Of a stretch of DNA of 6,802 nt, positions 1 through 6,430 are shown piece by piece. Source of the DNA: Desulfomicrobiaceae bacterium (GTDB taxonomy: Bacteria; Desulfobacterota; Desulfovibrionia; Desulfovibrionales; Desulfomicrobiaceae); assembly GCA_003530935.1 (NCBI GenBank), contig DPEO01000145.1, positions 1 to 6,802 on the forward strand. Reading direction: 5' to 3'. The first letter of the stretch is position 1. The number at the start of each line of letters is the position of its first letter. The notes below the pieces were generated by a model. That model had not been told where the DNA came from, did not search any database, and saw only the letters and a list, made by a program, of their open reading frames with translations. Position numbers and translations under genes: made by a program.

Positions 1-807
1 ATGCACCGCCAAGCGTTGGGGATCGACAAAGCGGACCGCCGGCAGGTGCCGGCGGGAAGGGCGGAGATACTGGCCCACGGTCATCATGCGGCACCCCAGC
101 TCCGCCACTTGGCGGATGGCCTTGAGGACTTCCGTATCCTCTTCGCCCAGGCCCACCATGATACCCGTCTTGACCACCATGCCGCGCTCCACAGCGCGGG
201 CGAGCACCTCGAGGCTGCGCTGCCAATCCGCCTGGGGCCGCACCAGGGCATAGAGCCGCGGGACCGTCTCCAGGTTGTGATTGAACACGTCCGGTCGGGC
301 CGTGAGTACCTCCTCAAGGGCAGCACGGTCTCCGGAAAAATCCGGAACGAGCACTTCCACCGTAGCCTGGGGACAGGCCTGACGCACGGCCTCCATGGTG
401 CGCACAAAATGCCCGGCTCCGCCGTCGGGCAGGTCGTCGCGGGTGACCGAGGTGATGACCACATGCTTTAGCCCCAGACGCGCGGCGGCCTCGGCCACAC
501 GCCTGGGCTCGTCCGGGTCCACGGGAGCCGGTGCGCCGCCCAAAACATTACAAAACCGGCAGTGACGCGAGCAGCGTGGGCCCAAGATCAAAAACGTCCC
601 TAAGCCGCAACCAAAACATTCGAACATATTGGGACAGCGCGCCGCCTGGCATACCGTGCCCACCGCCAGGTCTTCCACCGCCCGCAAGGTACGGGCGAAT
701 TGACCCTGACGGGGAAGATTGGTGCGCAGCCACGGCGGCAGCCGCCGCGTATCCCGAAGGTCCTCAGGGCACTGCGCCAATCGCTGCATCGCCTCGTGAT
801 GCGTCAT
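1..807 (-). CDS. lipA: Lipoyl synthase LipA (3' end cut by window edge)
   Basis: Radical SAM enzyme that inserts two sulfurs into protein-bound octanoyl groups to make lipoyl cofactors for 2-oxoacid dehydrogenases and the glycine cleavage system. The frame is open for 269 codons from ATG 807-805 to the window edge; the family is usually about 290-320 residues, so the last few dozen are missing, including the conserved C-terminal RSSY-type segment. Visible motifs are the auxiliary-cluster cysteines C53-x4-C58-x5-C64 (in CQAARCPNMFEC), the radical SAM C79-x3-C83-x2-C86 (CSRHCRFC), TSVTRDDLPDGGAGHF, FNHNLETVPRLY, KTGIMVGLGE and GQYLRPSRRHLP. All are typical of LipA. The ATG overlaps the TGA of the upstream ASKHA gene by 4 nt (ATGA, 807-804), which fixes the start and suggests coupling. 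No lipB or lipoate ligase is visible in the window. Identity is very secure; only the C terminus is unseen. Confidence 0.96.
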   Translation of the reverse strand, partial: MTHHEAMQRLAQCPEDLRDTRRLPPWLRTNLPRQGQFARTLRAVEDLAVGTVCQAARCPNMFECFGCGLGTFLILGPRCSRHCRFCNVLGGAPAPVDPDEPRRVAEAAARLGLKHVVITSVTRDDLPDGGAGHFVRTMEAVRQACPQATVEVLVPDFSGDRAALEEVLTARPDVFNHNLETVPRLYALVRPQADWQRSLEVLARAVERGMVVKTGIMVGLGEEDTEVLKAIRQVAELGCRMMTVGQYLRPSRRHLPAVRFVDPQRLAVH

Positions 808-2303
808 ATTCCATACCCCCAGCGCCCCCACTCGCCCAAGTGCATGGCACCGAGGTAGCGGGAAGAAAAGCCGGCCTCTGCCGTAGCATCCACCACGTGC
901 ACCCCATGCGGGAGCTCTTCGGCCACGGACCGAAACTGCGGCCGCGTGCCCAAAAGCAGGGCGCCACGCAAGGCAGTATTGCCCACCACCCGGATGCGGT
1001 CCCGCCACTTGGGCGGGAAAAATCCCAGCGTCACCAAATCCTCCACCGCCACATGGCTCCCCAAGGCACCGGCCACGGCCACGCACGCCACCCGTTCCTG
1101 CACCCGCTCCAGCACCGTTTGGAGCGCCGCCACCAAGGCCGCCTTGACCTTCAAAAACTCTTCCACGTCCGCCTCGAAGAGCTCCACTGGCCCAGCCACA
1201 GGGAAGGTACGCATCGCCCCCCCTTCCCGCACCATACGGCGCAAACGCCAGGCAAGCGGCGACGGCGGCGCAGAGGCAAAATGCCCGTCCCGGTCCACAA
1301 CACCGATGCGGCGCAAGGCCGCCAAAAGGGAAATATACCCCGTGCCGGAGATCCCCTGCCACGGCCCCCGGCCCCGAGGCACAAGCCCTGCGGGTCCTAC
1401 GTCCACCGCGCTGATGACCCCAGGCCCGGCCAGACGCCCCCAGCGCAGGCCCACCCCCTCCACTGCAGGGCCCATGGGCACGCTGGACACCACCAGCTTT
1501 CCCTGTTCATACCACACGATTTCGCCATTGGTGCCCAGGTCGACCAGTACAAAGGGCTGCGGCAGGTTTTCCGCCAGACAAGCAATGACGCCTGCGCTGA
1601 GGTCACTTCCCACAAAGGGCGCAAGAGGCGGCGGCACGTACGCCGGCGGCAAATCCGCAGAGAGGCACACCGCCCCGCCGAACGCAGGCATGCGGTACGG
1701 AGCCGCCCCCAGCCCCGCCACGGACACGCCCAAGAGCAGCGCAAGCATGACCGTATTTCCCGCGAGCACCACCTCGCGCACGCCACGCGCCGCCATGGCC
1801 GCAATGGAGTCGAGCACCGCCGCACGAAGGACATCCCCGCCTTCAGGGCGGCTTGTGGCATAGCGGACGCGCGCCAGCACGTCGCTGCCTACAGGTGCTT
1901 GCGGGTTGGGGGTGGAAAAAGGCCCGTGATCCGGGAGTGCGTACGCCCACTTGAGGGCGGTGGTGCCCACGTCCACGGCCAAAATCTCGGCGGGATACGC
2001 AGGCAAAAAGCGCACGGGGGCTTGCCCAAGCCACTGCACCTGCTGGCCAGGAAGCGGCCTGTGCCGGCAGGCCAACCGCCATCCCCCGGCCAATTCATCC
2101 GCATCGAACCGCAACCGGTCTTCGGCACACGGCTCCGGAGCTGCTGCCTCGAAACGCACGCGACACGCCCCGCACGCGCCGATACCGGCACACACCGCAC
2201 GCGGAGCAAAGAGCCCGACTTCGAAAAGCAGCTCCAGCCACGTCTGGCTCGGACGCGCGGCAAAGGTCTGCACGCCGTCCACGGTGCGCACTCGGACCGT
2301 CAC
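804..2303 (-). CDS. RACo-like protein: N-terminal 2Fe-2S ferredoxin domain plus ASKHA ATPase (DUF4445 family)
   Basis: The 499-residue protein starts at GTG 2303-2301, overlapping the selD TGA by 4 nt (GTGA). Residues 1 to about 90 form a ferredoxin-like domain with C38-x5-C44-x2-C47 and C79, the plant-type 2Fe-2S pattern. A short linker leads to an ASKHA fold with phosphate motifs DVGTT (111-115) and VDLGTNGEIV (254-263). It also has the family signatures VPMGPAVEG, GISGTGYISLLAALRRIGVV (317-336) and a GNTALRGALLLG segment (441-452). This architecture is that of RACo and RamA-like reductive activators, which use ATP to drive electrons into Co(II) corrinoid proteins. It is shorter than the 540-640 residues usual for RACo, and GPAVEG is preceded by VPM where homologues often have TAA. 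No corrinoid protein or methyltransferase lies nearby, so its partner is unknown. A cytoplasmic location is likely, since there is no signal peptide or membrane segment. Family membership is secure; function is not. Confidence 0.9.
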   Translation of the reverse strand: MTVRVRTVDGVQTFAARPSQTWLELLFEVGLFAPRAVCAGIGACGACRVRFEAAAPEPCAEDRLRFDADELAGGWRLACRHRPLPGQQVQWLGQAPVRFLPAYPAEILAVDVGTTALKWAYALPDHGPFSTPNPQAPVGSDVLARVRYATSRPEGGDVLRAAVLDSIAAMAARGVREVVLAGNTVMLALLLGVSVAGLGAAPYRMPAFGGAVCLSADLPPAYVPPPLAPFVGSDLSAGVIACLAENLPQPFVLVDLGTNGEIVWYEQGKLVVSSVPMGPAVEGVGLRWGRLAGPGVISAVDVGPAGLVPRGRGPWQGISGTGYISLLAALRRIGVVDRDGHFASAPPSPLAWRLRRMVREGGAMRTFPVAGPVELFEADVEEFLKVKAALVAALQTVLERVQERVACVAVAGALGSHVAVEDLVTLGFFPPKWRDRIRVVGNTALRGALLLGTRPQFRSVAEELPHGVHVVDATAEAGFSSRYLGAMHLGEWGRWGYGI

Positions 2304-3334
2304 TCCACCACCACCAAGCCGGTCTCTGTCGGGCCCTCCACCCAGCCGATCTCTGCCGCCAGATCGCCGCAGGAAAGAAGAAAATCGCGCACTGCGGCGA
2401 GCTTGGCCTCAGGCACCGCCAATACCAGGCCGCCGGAGGTCTGGGCATCGAAGAGCAGGTCCGCCACCACGGGATCCACGTGTGGGGCGATGCGCACCCG
2501 ACACGCACAGAACTTGCGATTGGCGTGACTGCCTTCCGGAAGCAGTCCCATGGCCGCCAAATCCCGCACTCCGGAAAGCAGCGGCACTGCATCCGCGCGC
2601 AGCACCACCTGGCACCGCGAGGCAGCCGCCATTTCCAGCACGTGCCCGACCAGGCCAAAGCCCGTCACATCCGTTGCCGCACGCAGCCCAAAACGCGCGA
2701 TGGCCTCGCCGCCAACGCGGTTGAGGCGACCCGCCCAGCGTACGAGCTCCGCTTCCATGGCATCCGCTCCTTCCCAATTGGCCTTAACGGCCGTGGCCAA
2801 GACACCTGTGCCGACGGGTTTGGTCAAAAGCAGGTGATCACCAGGGCGAAGTCCCGTGTTGGAGGCCAGGACCTGAGGATCAAGGACGCCAGATACCGAA
2901 AGCCCATATTTGATTTCCGTGTCCTGGACGCTGTGCCCGCCGACCAGTACGGCCCCGGCCTCATGCACGGCGTCCGCGCCTCCGCGCAAAATTTCCCGCA
3001 GGACCTGCACGTCCATGGTCTTTGAAGGGAAGCCCACGATATTCATGGCCGCAAAAGGCCGTCCTCCCATGGCAAAGACGTCGGAAAGGGCATTGGCGGC
3101 GGCAATGCGGCCAAAGGCAAACGGGTCGTCCACGATGGGGGTGAGGAAATCCACGGTCTGCACCAAATATTGCTCTGCAGGAAAGCGGAGCACCGCCGCG
3201 TCCTCGTTGTTGCCGAGCCCCAAAACCAGGCGAGGATCGTCCTCCGGCACAAGTTCCGCCAGGGCCTGCTCCAGGTCCCCTGGAGCGAGCTTGGCCGCTC
3301 AGCCGGCGGCGTGGGCAAAATGCGTGAGTTTCAT
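2300..3334 (-). CDS. selD: Selenide,water dikinase (selenophosphate synthetase), selenocysteine-containing
   Basis: Makes selenophosphate from selenide and ATP, the selenium donor for Sec-tRNA synthesis. Read through the in-frame TGA at 3301-3299 as selenocysteine, the gene encodes 344 residues, matching the roughly 347 of E. coli SelD. The N terminus is MKLTHFAHAAG-U12-AAK15, aligning with the family segment G-C17-G-C-K20, so Sec sits at the catalytic Cys and K15 is the catalytic Lys. The second Cys is Ala. Other family motifs are NNEDAAV (metal Asp D45), TVDF (D62), NALSDVFAMGG (81-91), GGHSVQDTEIKYG (132-144), TDVTGFGLVGH (D222) and DAQTSGGL. The ATG at 3334 has a GGAGGA Shine-Dalgarno at 3343-3338 and overlaps the LysR stop codon (ATGA). 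A Sec-blind caller would begin at GTG 3250 and lose the first 28 residues, including the active site. Its position behind a LysR gene and before the RACo-like gene suggests one operon. Confidence 0.95.
3263..3296 (-). promoter_or_regulatory. Putative bacterial SECIS element for selD
   Basis: Directly after the UGA at 3301-3299 lies a perfect 8-bp hairpin, GCTCCAGG / CCTGGAGC (minus-strand 3286-3279 and 3275-3268), with the 3-nt loop GGA. A lower GGCC/GGCC stem (3296-3293 with 3266-3263) extends it across an internal loop. The apical loop begins 21 nt after the UGA and carries G in its first two positions. Both fit the generic description of bacterial SECIS elements, which bind SelB. The structure was paired by eye and no energy was calculated. 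Its exact position behind a UGA at a conserved catalytic position is the strongest argument. Confidence 0.8.
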
Positions 3335-4248
3335 GCTTCCTCCACGGCAAACTTCTGGGAAAGCCAACCCGGGAGCTCTTCCATCAAACGGTATGCGGCG
3401 GGAAACAAGGTTTGTTTCGCGTGGTGCACGAGATAGAATTGTCGTTCCACCGCGACCTCGGGAACTGCCACGCGCACCAGCCGTCCCTGATCCAGGGACT
3501 CCCGCACCGTGAGCGTAGACGTCATGCCGGCCCCCATACCTGCCTCCAAACAGCGGGCCATGATGCTTGCCTGACGCACCACCGCCACCGGACGAATATC
3601 CTGCCACGAAAGCCCCAGAGCCGAAAGTGCCTGCTCCATCACCCGCCGGGTTCCGGAACCCACCTCCCGCACCACCCAGGGCAAGGCGCGAAAGAGCTCG
3701 GCCCCTGCGAGCTTCTCAAAGCGTTTCGCCAACTCCGGACTCATGACCAAAGCCACGTCATCACAAAGGAGCGGCACGGCCCGCAGATCCGGACTCGACG
3801 GAGGGCTTCCCACCACCGCCACCGTCAAAGCCCCTTCCTGCACCGCCTCCATCATCTCCGCCGAATCCCCAATGCGCAAATCCACCACCACCTCGGGATA
3901 ACGGGCGTGGAACCAGGCCAAAAATTCCGGCAACAAATAATGGGCAGGAATGGAACTCCCCCCCAAGTCCACCTCGCCGGCCACCCGGTCCTGCAATTGC
4001 CGGATCTCGGCCTTGGCGAGGTGCACTGCCGCAAACATGGACTGCGCATGCCGGTAGAGGATGTGACCTGCCTTCGTGGGCACAACGGAGCGGCCGATGC
4101 GGTCAAAAAGCAGCACCTCCAATTCGCTCTCCAAGGCAGCAACATGCGCGCTGATGGTCGGTTGCGACAAATAGAGTTCCTTGCCTGCCTTGGAAAAACT
4201 CCGCAATTCGTATACCTTGGCAAAAGCGATGATCTTATGGATATCCAT
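3331..4248 (-). CDS. LysR-family transcriptional regulator, selenium-metabolism-associated type
   Basis: The protein has 305 residues from ATG 4248-4246. An N-terminal winged helix-turn-helix (about 1-60; FSKAGKELYLSQPTISAHV recognition region, then FDRIGRSVVPTKAGHILY) is followed by a linker helix and a periplasmic-binding-protein-like effector domain (about 92-295). These are the usual LTTR layout and length. A GTG six bases upstream (4254) is also in frame. ATG 4248 is preferred because MDIHKIIAFAKVYE is the normal LysR beginning and AGGTG (4256-4252) can act as a weak Shine-Dalgarno; the GTG would sit inside it. Its stop overlaps the selD ATG by 4 nt. A LysR subgroup is annotated as selenium-metabolism-associated from such neighbourhoods, and I assign this member to it by context. 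The effector is unknown; a selenium species is plausible but unproven. Autoregulation through the palindromes upstream is likely. Confidence 0.9.
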   Translation of the reverse strand: MDIHKIIAFAKVYELRSFSKAGKELYLSQPTISAHVAALESELEVLLFDRIGRSVVPTKAGHILYRHAQSMFAAVHLAKAEIRQLQDRVAGEVDLGGSSIPAHYLLPEFLAWFHARYPEVVVDLRIGDSAEMMEAVQEGALTVAVVGSPPSSPDLRAVPLLCDDVALVMSPELAKRFEKLAGAELFRALPWVVREVGSGTRRVMEQALSALGLSWQDIRPVAVVRQASIMARCLEAGMGAGMTSTLTVRESLDQGRLVRVAVPEVAVERQFYLVHHAKQTLFPAAYRLMEELPGWLSQKFAVEEA

Positions 4249-4254
4249 GGACAC

Positions 4255-4280
4255 CTATCTTTGGCATAGAGCGAAACTAT
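4255..4280 (-). promoter_or_regulatory. Candidate LysR operator: three ATAG/CTAT half-sites at 11-bp spacing
   Basis: On the minus strand the leader reads ATAG-N7-CTAT-N7-ATAG, with half-sites at 4280-4277, 4269-4266 and 4258-4255. Each neighbouring pair is a perfect 4-bp inverted repeat matching the T-N11-A rule for LysR boxes, and the 11-bp step is close to one helical turn. The last half-site ends just before the Shine-Dalgarno of the LysR gene, so binding here could also hinder initiation. No convincing -35/-10 pair is visible; GATAGT (4281-4276) is at best a weak -10 and overlaps the first half-site. The site is inferred from symmetry and position only. Confidence 0.6.
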
Positions 4281-4292
4281 CCATGAGCACGC

Positions 4293-4323
4293 AAAAAAAA
4301 GGCAGGGGAAATCCCCTGCCTTT
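4293..4323 (-). terminator. Rho-independent terminator of the alpha operon
   Basis: The stem GGCAGGGG/CCCCTGCC (4301-4308 with 4313-4320) has a 4-nt loop and is extended by three A-T pairs to 11 bp. On the minus strand it is followed by eight consecutive T (4300-4293). It begins 13 nt after the rplQ stop codon. This is a textbook intrinsic terminator for leftward transcription. It separates the ribosomal operon from the LysR-selD unit, although some readthrough could feed the latter. Confidence 0.93.
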
Positions 4324-4336
4324 GGGATGGCGTCCT

Positions 4337-4744
4337 TTATTCGGCGTGTGCTTCCTCAGTACTTGCCGTGGAGACCTCTTCCGGAGCCCCCACAGAGAAC
4401 TCGATGAGCGCCATGGGGGCACAGTCGCCGGGCCGCGGGAGGGCGAATTTCACCACCCGGGTGTAGCCGCCCGAGACACCCTGAAACCGGGGGCCAATGA
4501 CATCAAAGAGCTTCTGGACACTGCTATGGCTTCCCAAAACCGCATAAGCCTGACGGCGGGCGTGCAGCGAATTCTCCTTGGCCAAGCTGACCAATTTGTC
4601 AGCCAAGATCTTGAGTTCCTTGGCCTTGGGTTCCGTGGTGCGGATGCGCTCATGCTCCACCAAGGAGCGCGCCATATTCCGCATCATCGCTTTGCGGTGC
4701 TCCCAGGTACGGCCAAGTTTTCTGCCTGATTTTCTATGCCTCAT
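4337..4744 (-). CDS. rplQ: 50S ribosomal protein L17
   Basis: The 135-residue large-subunit protein begins MRHRKSGRKLGRTWEHRKAM, the invariant L17 N terminus. It continues with the MRNMARSLVEHERIRTTEPK segment and ends with GGYTRVVKFALPRPGDCAPMALIEF, the family's C-terminal core. An acidic, Ser/Thr-rich tail of about 17 residues (APEEVSTASTEEAHAE) extends past this core; tail length varies in the family. The ATG lies inside the end of rpoA, an 11-nt overlap (4744-4734), with AAGAGG about 10 nt upstream as a possible ribosome binding site, so it is probably coupled to rpoA. It is the last gene of the alpha operon here and is followed by a strong terminator. Confidence 0.98.
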   Translation of the reverse strand: MRHRKSGRKLGRTWEHRKAMMRNMARSLVEHERIRTTEPKAKELKILADKLVSLAKENSLHARRQAYAVLGSHSSVQKLFDVIGPRFQGVSGGYTRVVKFALPRPGDCAPMALIEFSVGAPEEVSTASTEEAHAE

Positions 4745-5777
4745 TGTTTTCGTTCCTCTTCAGCCAATCCTGGTACAAGGCGTCGAAGTTATCAATGGCA
4801 AGACCGAAATCCAAACCCATGCTTTCCAGCACCCGCCGGATGTCCTCCAGGGACTTGCGGCCGAAGTTCTTGGTCTTGAGGAGCTCGTTTTCGGTCTTCT
4901 GGACCAGTTCTCCTACCAAATGGATCCCAGCGCTCTTGAGGCAGTTGGCCGCACGCACCGGAAGCTCCAATTCTTCGATGGTCTTGAAGAGATGCTCGTT
5001 GATCTGCGCCTGGGGCTTTGCCTTGGCGTGCTGGATGTCCGCAGAGCTTTCGTCGAAGTTGATGAACACCGAAAGCTGATCTTTGAGTATCTTGGCGCTG
5101 TACGCTACGGCATCCTCAGGACGCACCGAACCGTCGGTCCAGACTTCCAGGATAAGCTTGTCGTAGTTGGTCATCTGGCCCACGCGGGCCTGTTCCACGG
5201 TATAGGCCACCTTCCGAATGGGCGAAAAGCTGGCATCCAAGGCAATCACCCCGATCTGCAGATCCAGGTCTTCATGCATGTCCGCCGGCACGTAGCCTTT
5301 ACCCATGCGGATCTCGAGATCCATGACCAGCTCCACGTCCTCGGAGAGGGTGGCGATGTGCAGGTCGGGGTTGAGGACACGCACGTGCTGGTTTTCGCGG
5401 ATGGCGGATGCCGTCACCGGTCCCCGAGAGTTGGCCACGAGCTGCACCCGCTGGGGTTCGGCCGTGTCCATGGCGATGCGTAGTTGCTTGATATTGAGAA
5501 CGATATCCGTCACGTCCTCAATCACACCGGGGATCGTCGTGAACTCATGCTGGATTCCCTGAATCTTCAGGGCCACAGGGGCCGCCCCTTGCAACGAAGA
5601 GAGCAGCACACGGCGCAGGGCATTGCCAATGGTGGTCCCAAAGCCACGTTCCAGGGGCTCGCAAATGAACTTCCCATAGGTGTCGTTGGACTTGGGATCG
5701 CATTCCAGCTGCGATGGCCGGACGAGCTCCGCCCAATTGCGGACGAAAACCTTGCTGTCTCCGCTCAGAGAACTCAT
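4734..5777 (-). CDS. rpoA: DNA-directed RNA polymerase subunit alpha
   Basis: The 347-residue alpha subunit forms the dimer scaffold for beta and beta' and contacts UP elements and activators. The N-terminal domain (about 10-240) contains the signature ERGFGTTIGNALRRVLLSS (43-61) needed for dimerisation and assembly. A flexible linker (about 241-265) leads to the C-terminal domain, where LPVRAANCLKSAGIHLVGEL (272-291) carries R275 and N278, equivalents of E. coli R265 and N268 that touch DNA, and NFGRKSLEDI (304-313) follows. A tail of about 20 residues, FDALYQDWLKRNENNEA, extends past the CTD. The ATG at 5777 lies 12 nt after the rpsD stop with an AAGGG-type Shine-Dalgarno. Both domains are intact, so nothing suggests altered promoter recognition. 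Confidence 0.99.
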   Translation of the reverse strand: MSSLSGDSKVFVRNWAELVRPSQLECDPKSNDTYGKFICEPLERGFGTTIGNALRRVLLSSLQGAAPVALKIQGIQHEFTTIPGVIEDVTDIVLNIKQLRIAMDTAEPQRVQLVANSRGPVTASAIRENQHVRVLNPDLHIATLSEDVELVMDLEIRMGKGYVPADMHEDLDLQIGVIALDASFSPIRKVAYTVEQARVGQMTNYDKLILEVWTDGSVRPEDAVAYSAKILKDQLSVFINFDESSADIQHAKAKPQAQINEHLFKTIEELELPVRAANCLKSAGIHLVGELVQKTENELLKTKNFGRKSLEDIRRVLESMGLDFGLAIDNFDALYQDWLKRNENNEA

Positions 5778-5789
5778 GGGTACCGCCCT

Positions 5790-6416
5790 TTATTTGGAGT
5801 AGAGTTCGACGATGAGCTGCTCGGTCATGGGGAAGGTCAAATCCTCACGCGTGGGCAGGGCTTTCACGGTACCGCGCATGGCAGTGGGATCAACTTCCAG
5901 CCACGCCGGCACCCCCCGCCGGGCCACAGTCTCCAGGGCTTCCGCAATCACCAAATTCTTTTGGGAACGCTCCCGCACTTCGATGACGTCGCCCGGACGC
6001 ACCTGTATCGAAGGCACGTTCACCTTGCGCCCATTGAGGCGGAACAGGCCATGACGCACCAATTGGCGGGCCTGAGCGCGGGAATGGGCAAAGCCCATAC
6101 GGTACACGATGTTATCGATGCGCGATTCCAGGAGCACCAACAAATTGGTACCTGTCACACCCTTGCGACGATCGGCCTCCTGGAAGTAACGGCGGAACTG
6201 TCCCTCAAGGAGCCCGTACATCCGACGCACTTTCTGCTTTTCCCGCAGCTGCAAGGCGTAGTTGCTGGGCTTCTTCCGCATCTTTCCATGATCGCCCGGG
6301 GCATACGGACGACGATCAAAAGCGCATTTATCCGTATAGCAGCGGTCACCCTTGAGGAACAACTTCGTTCCTTCACGGCGACAAATTCTGCATTTTGCTT
6401 CCGTATATCTAGCCAA
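5790..6416 (-). CDS. rpsD: 30S ribosomal protein S4 (TTG start, zinc-cysteine form)
   Basis: Small-subunit assembly protein that in many bacteria also represses the alpha operon. I place the start at TTG 6416-6414, giving 208 residues beginning MARYTEAKC, the normal S4 N terminus and length. GAGGGGGAG (6430-6422), a strong Shine-Dalgarno, lies at proper spacing. The frame stays open upstream to an ATG at 6593, but that 59-residue extension overlaps rpsK in another frame and is not S4-like. C9, C12, C26 and C31 form the four-cysteine zinc site seen in the C+ form of S4. The S4 RNA-binding domain spans about 98-160 (SRIDNIVYRMGFAHSRAQAR, LVRHGLFRLNGRKV). It sits 14 nt after rpsK and 12 nt before rpoA. 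Confidence 0.97.
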   Translation of the reverse strand: MARYTEAKCRICRREGTKLFLKGDRCYTDKCAFDRRPYAPGDHGKMRKKPSNYALQLREKQKVRRMYGLLEGQFRRYFQEADRRKGVTGTNLLVLLESRIDNIVYRMGFAHSRAQARQLVRHGLFRLNGRKVNVPSIQVRPGDVIEVRERSQKNLVIAEALETVARRGVPAWLEVDPTAMRGTVKALPTREDLTFPMTEQLIVELYSK

Positions 6417-6430
6417 GGTTACTCCCCCTC

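Noticed and set aside
531..2528. A 665-codon open frame on the plus strand
   Set aside because: It lies antisense to selD, the RACo-like gene and lipA, whose protein motifs are unmistakable. Its translation is rich in Arg, His, Pro and Gln with no domain, as expected for a mirror frame of GC-rich genes.
2300..3250. SelD starting at GTG 3250 (316 residues)
   Set aside because: This start discards the conserved N terminus and catalytic Lys, has no good Shine-Dalgarno, and ignores the homologous sequence continuing upstream through the UGA with a strong GGAGGA and a stop-start overlap at 3334.
3412..4269. A 285-codon plus-strand frame opposite the LysR gene
   Set aside because: His/Arg-rich shadow with no recognisable domain; the LysR protein on the other strand is intact.
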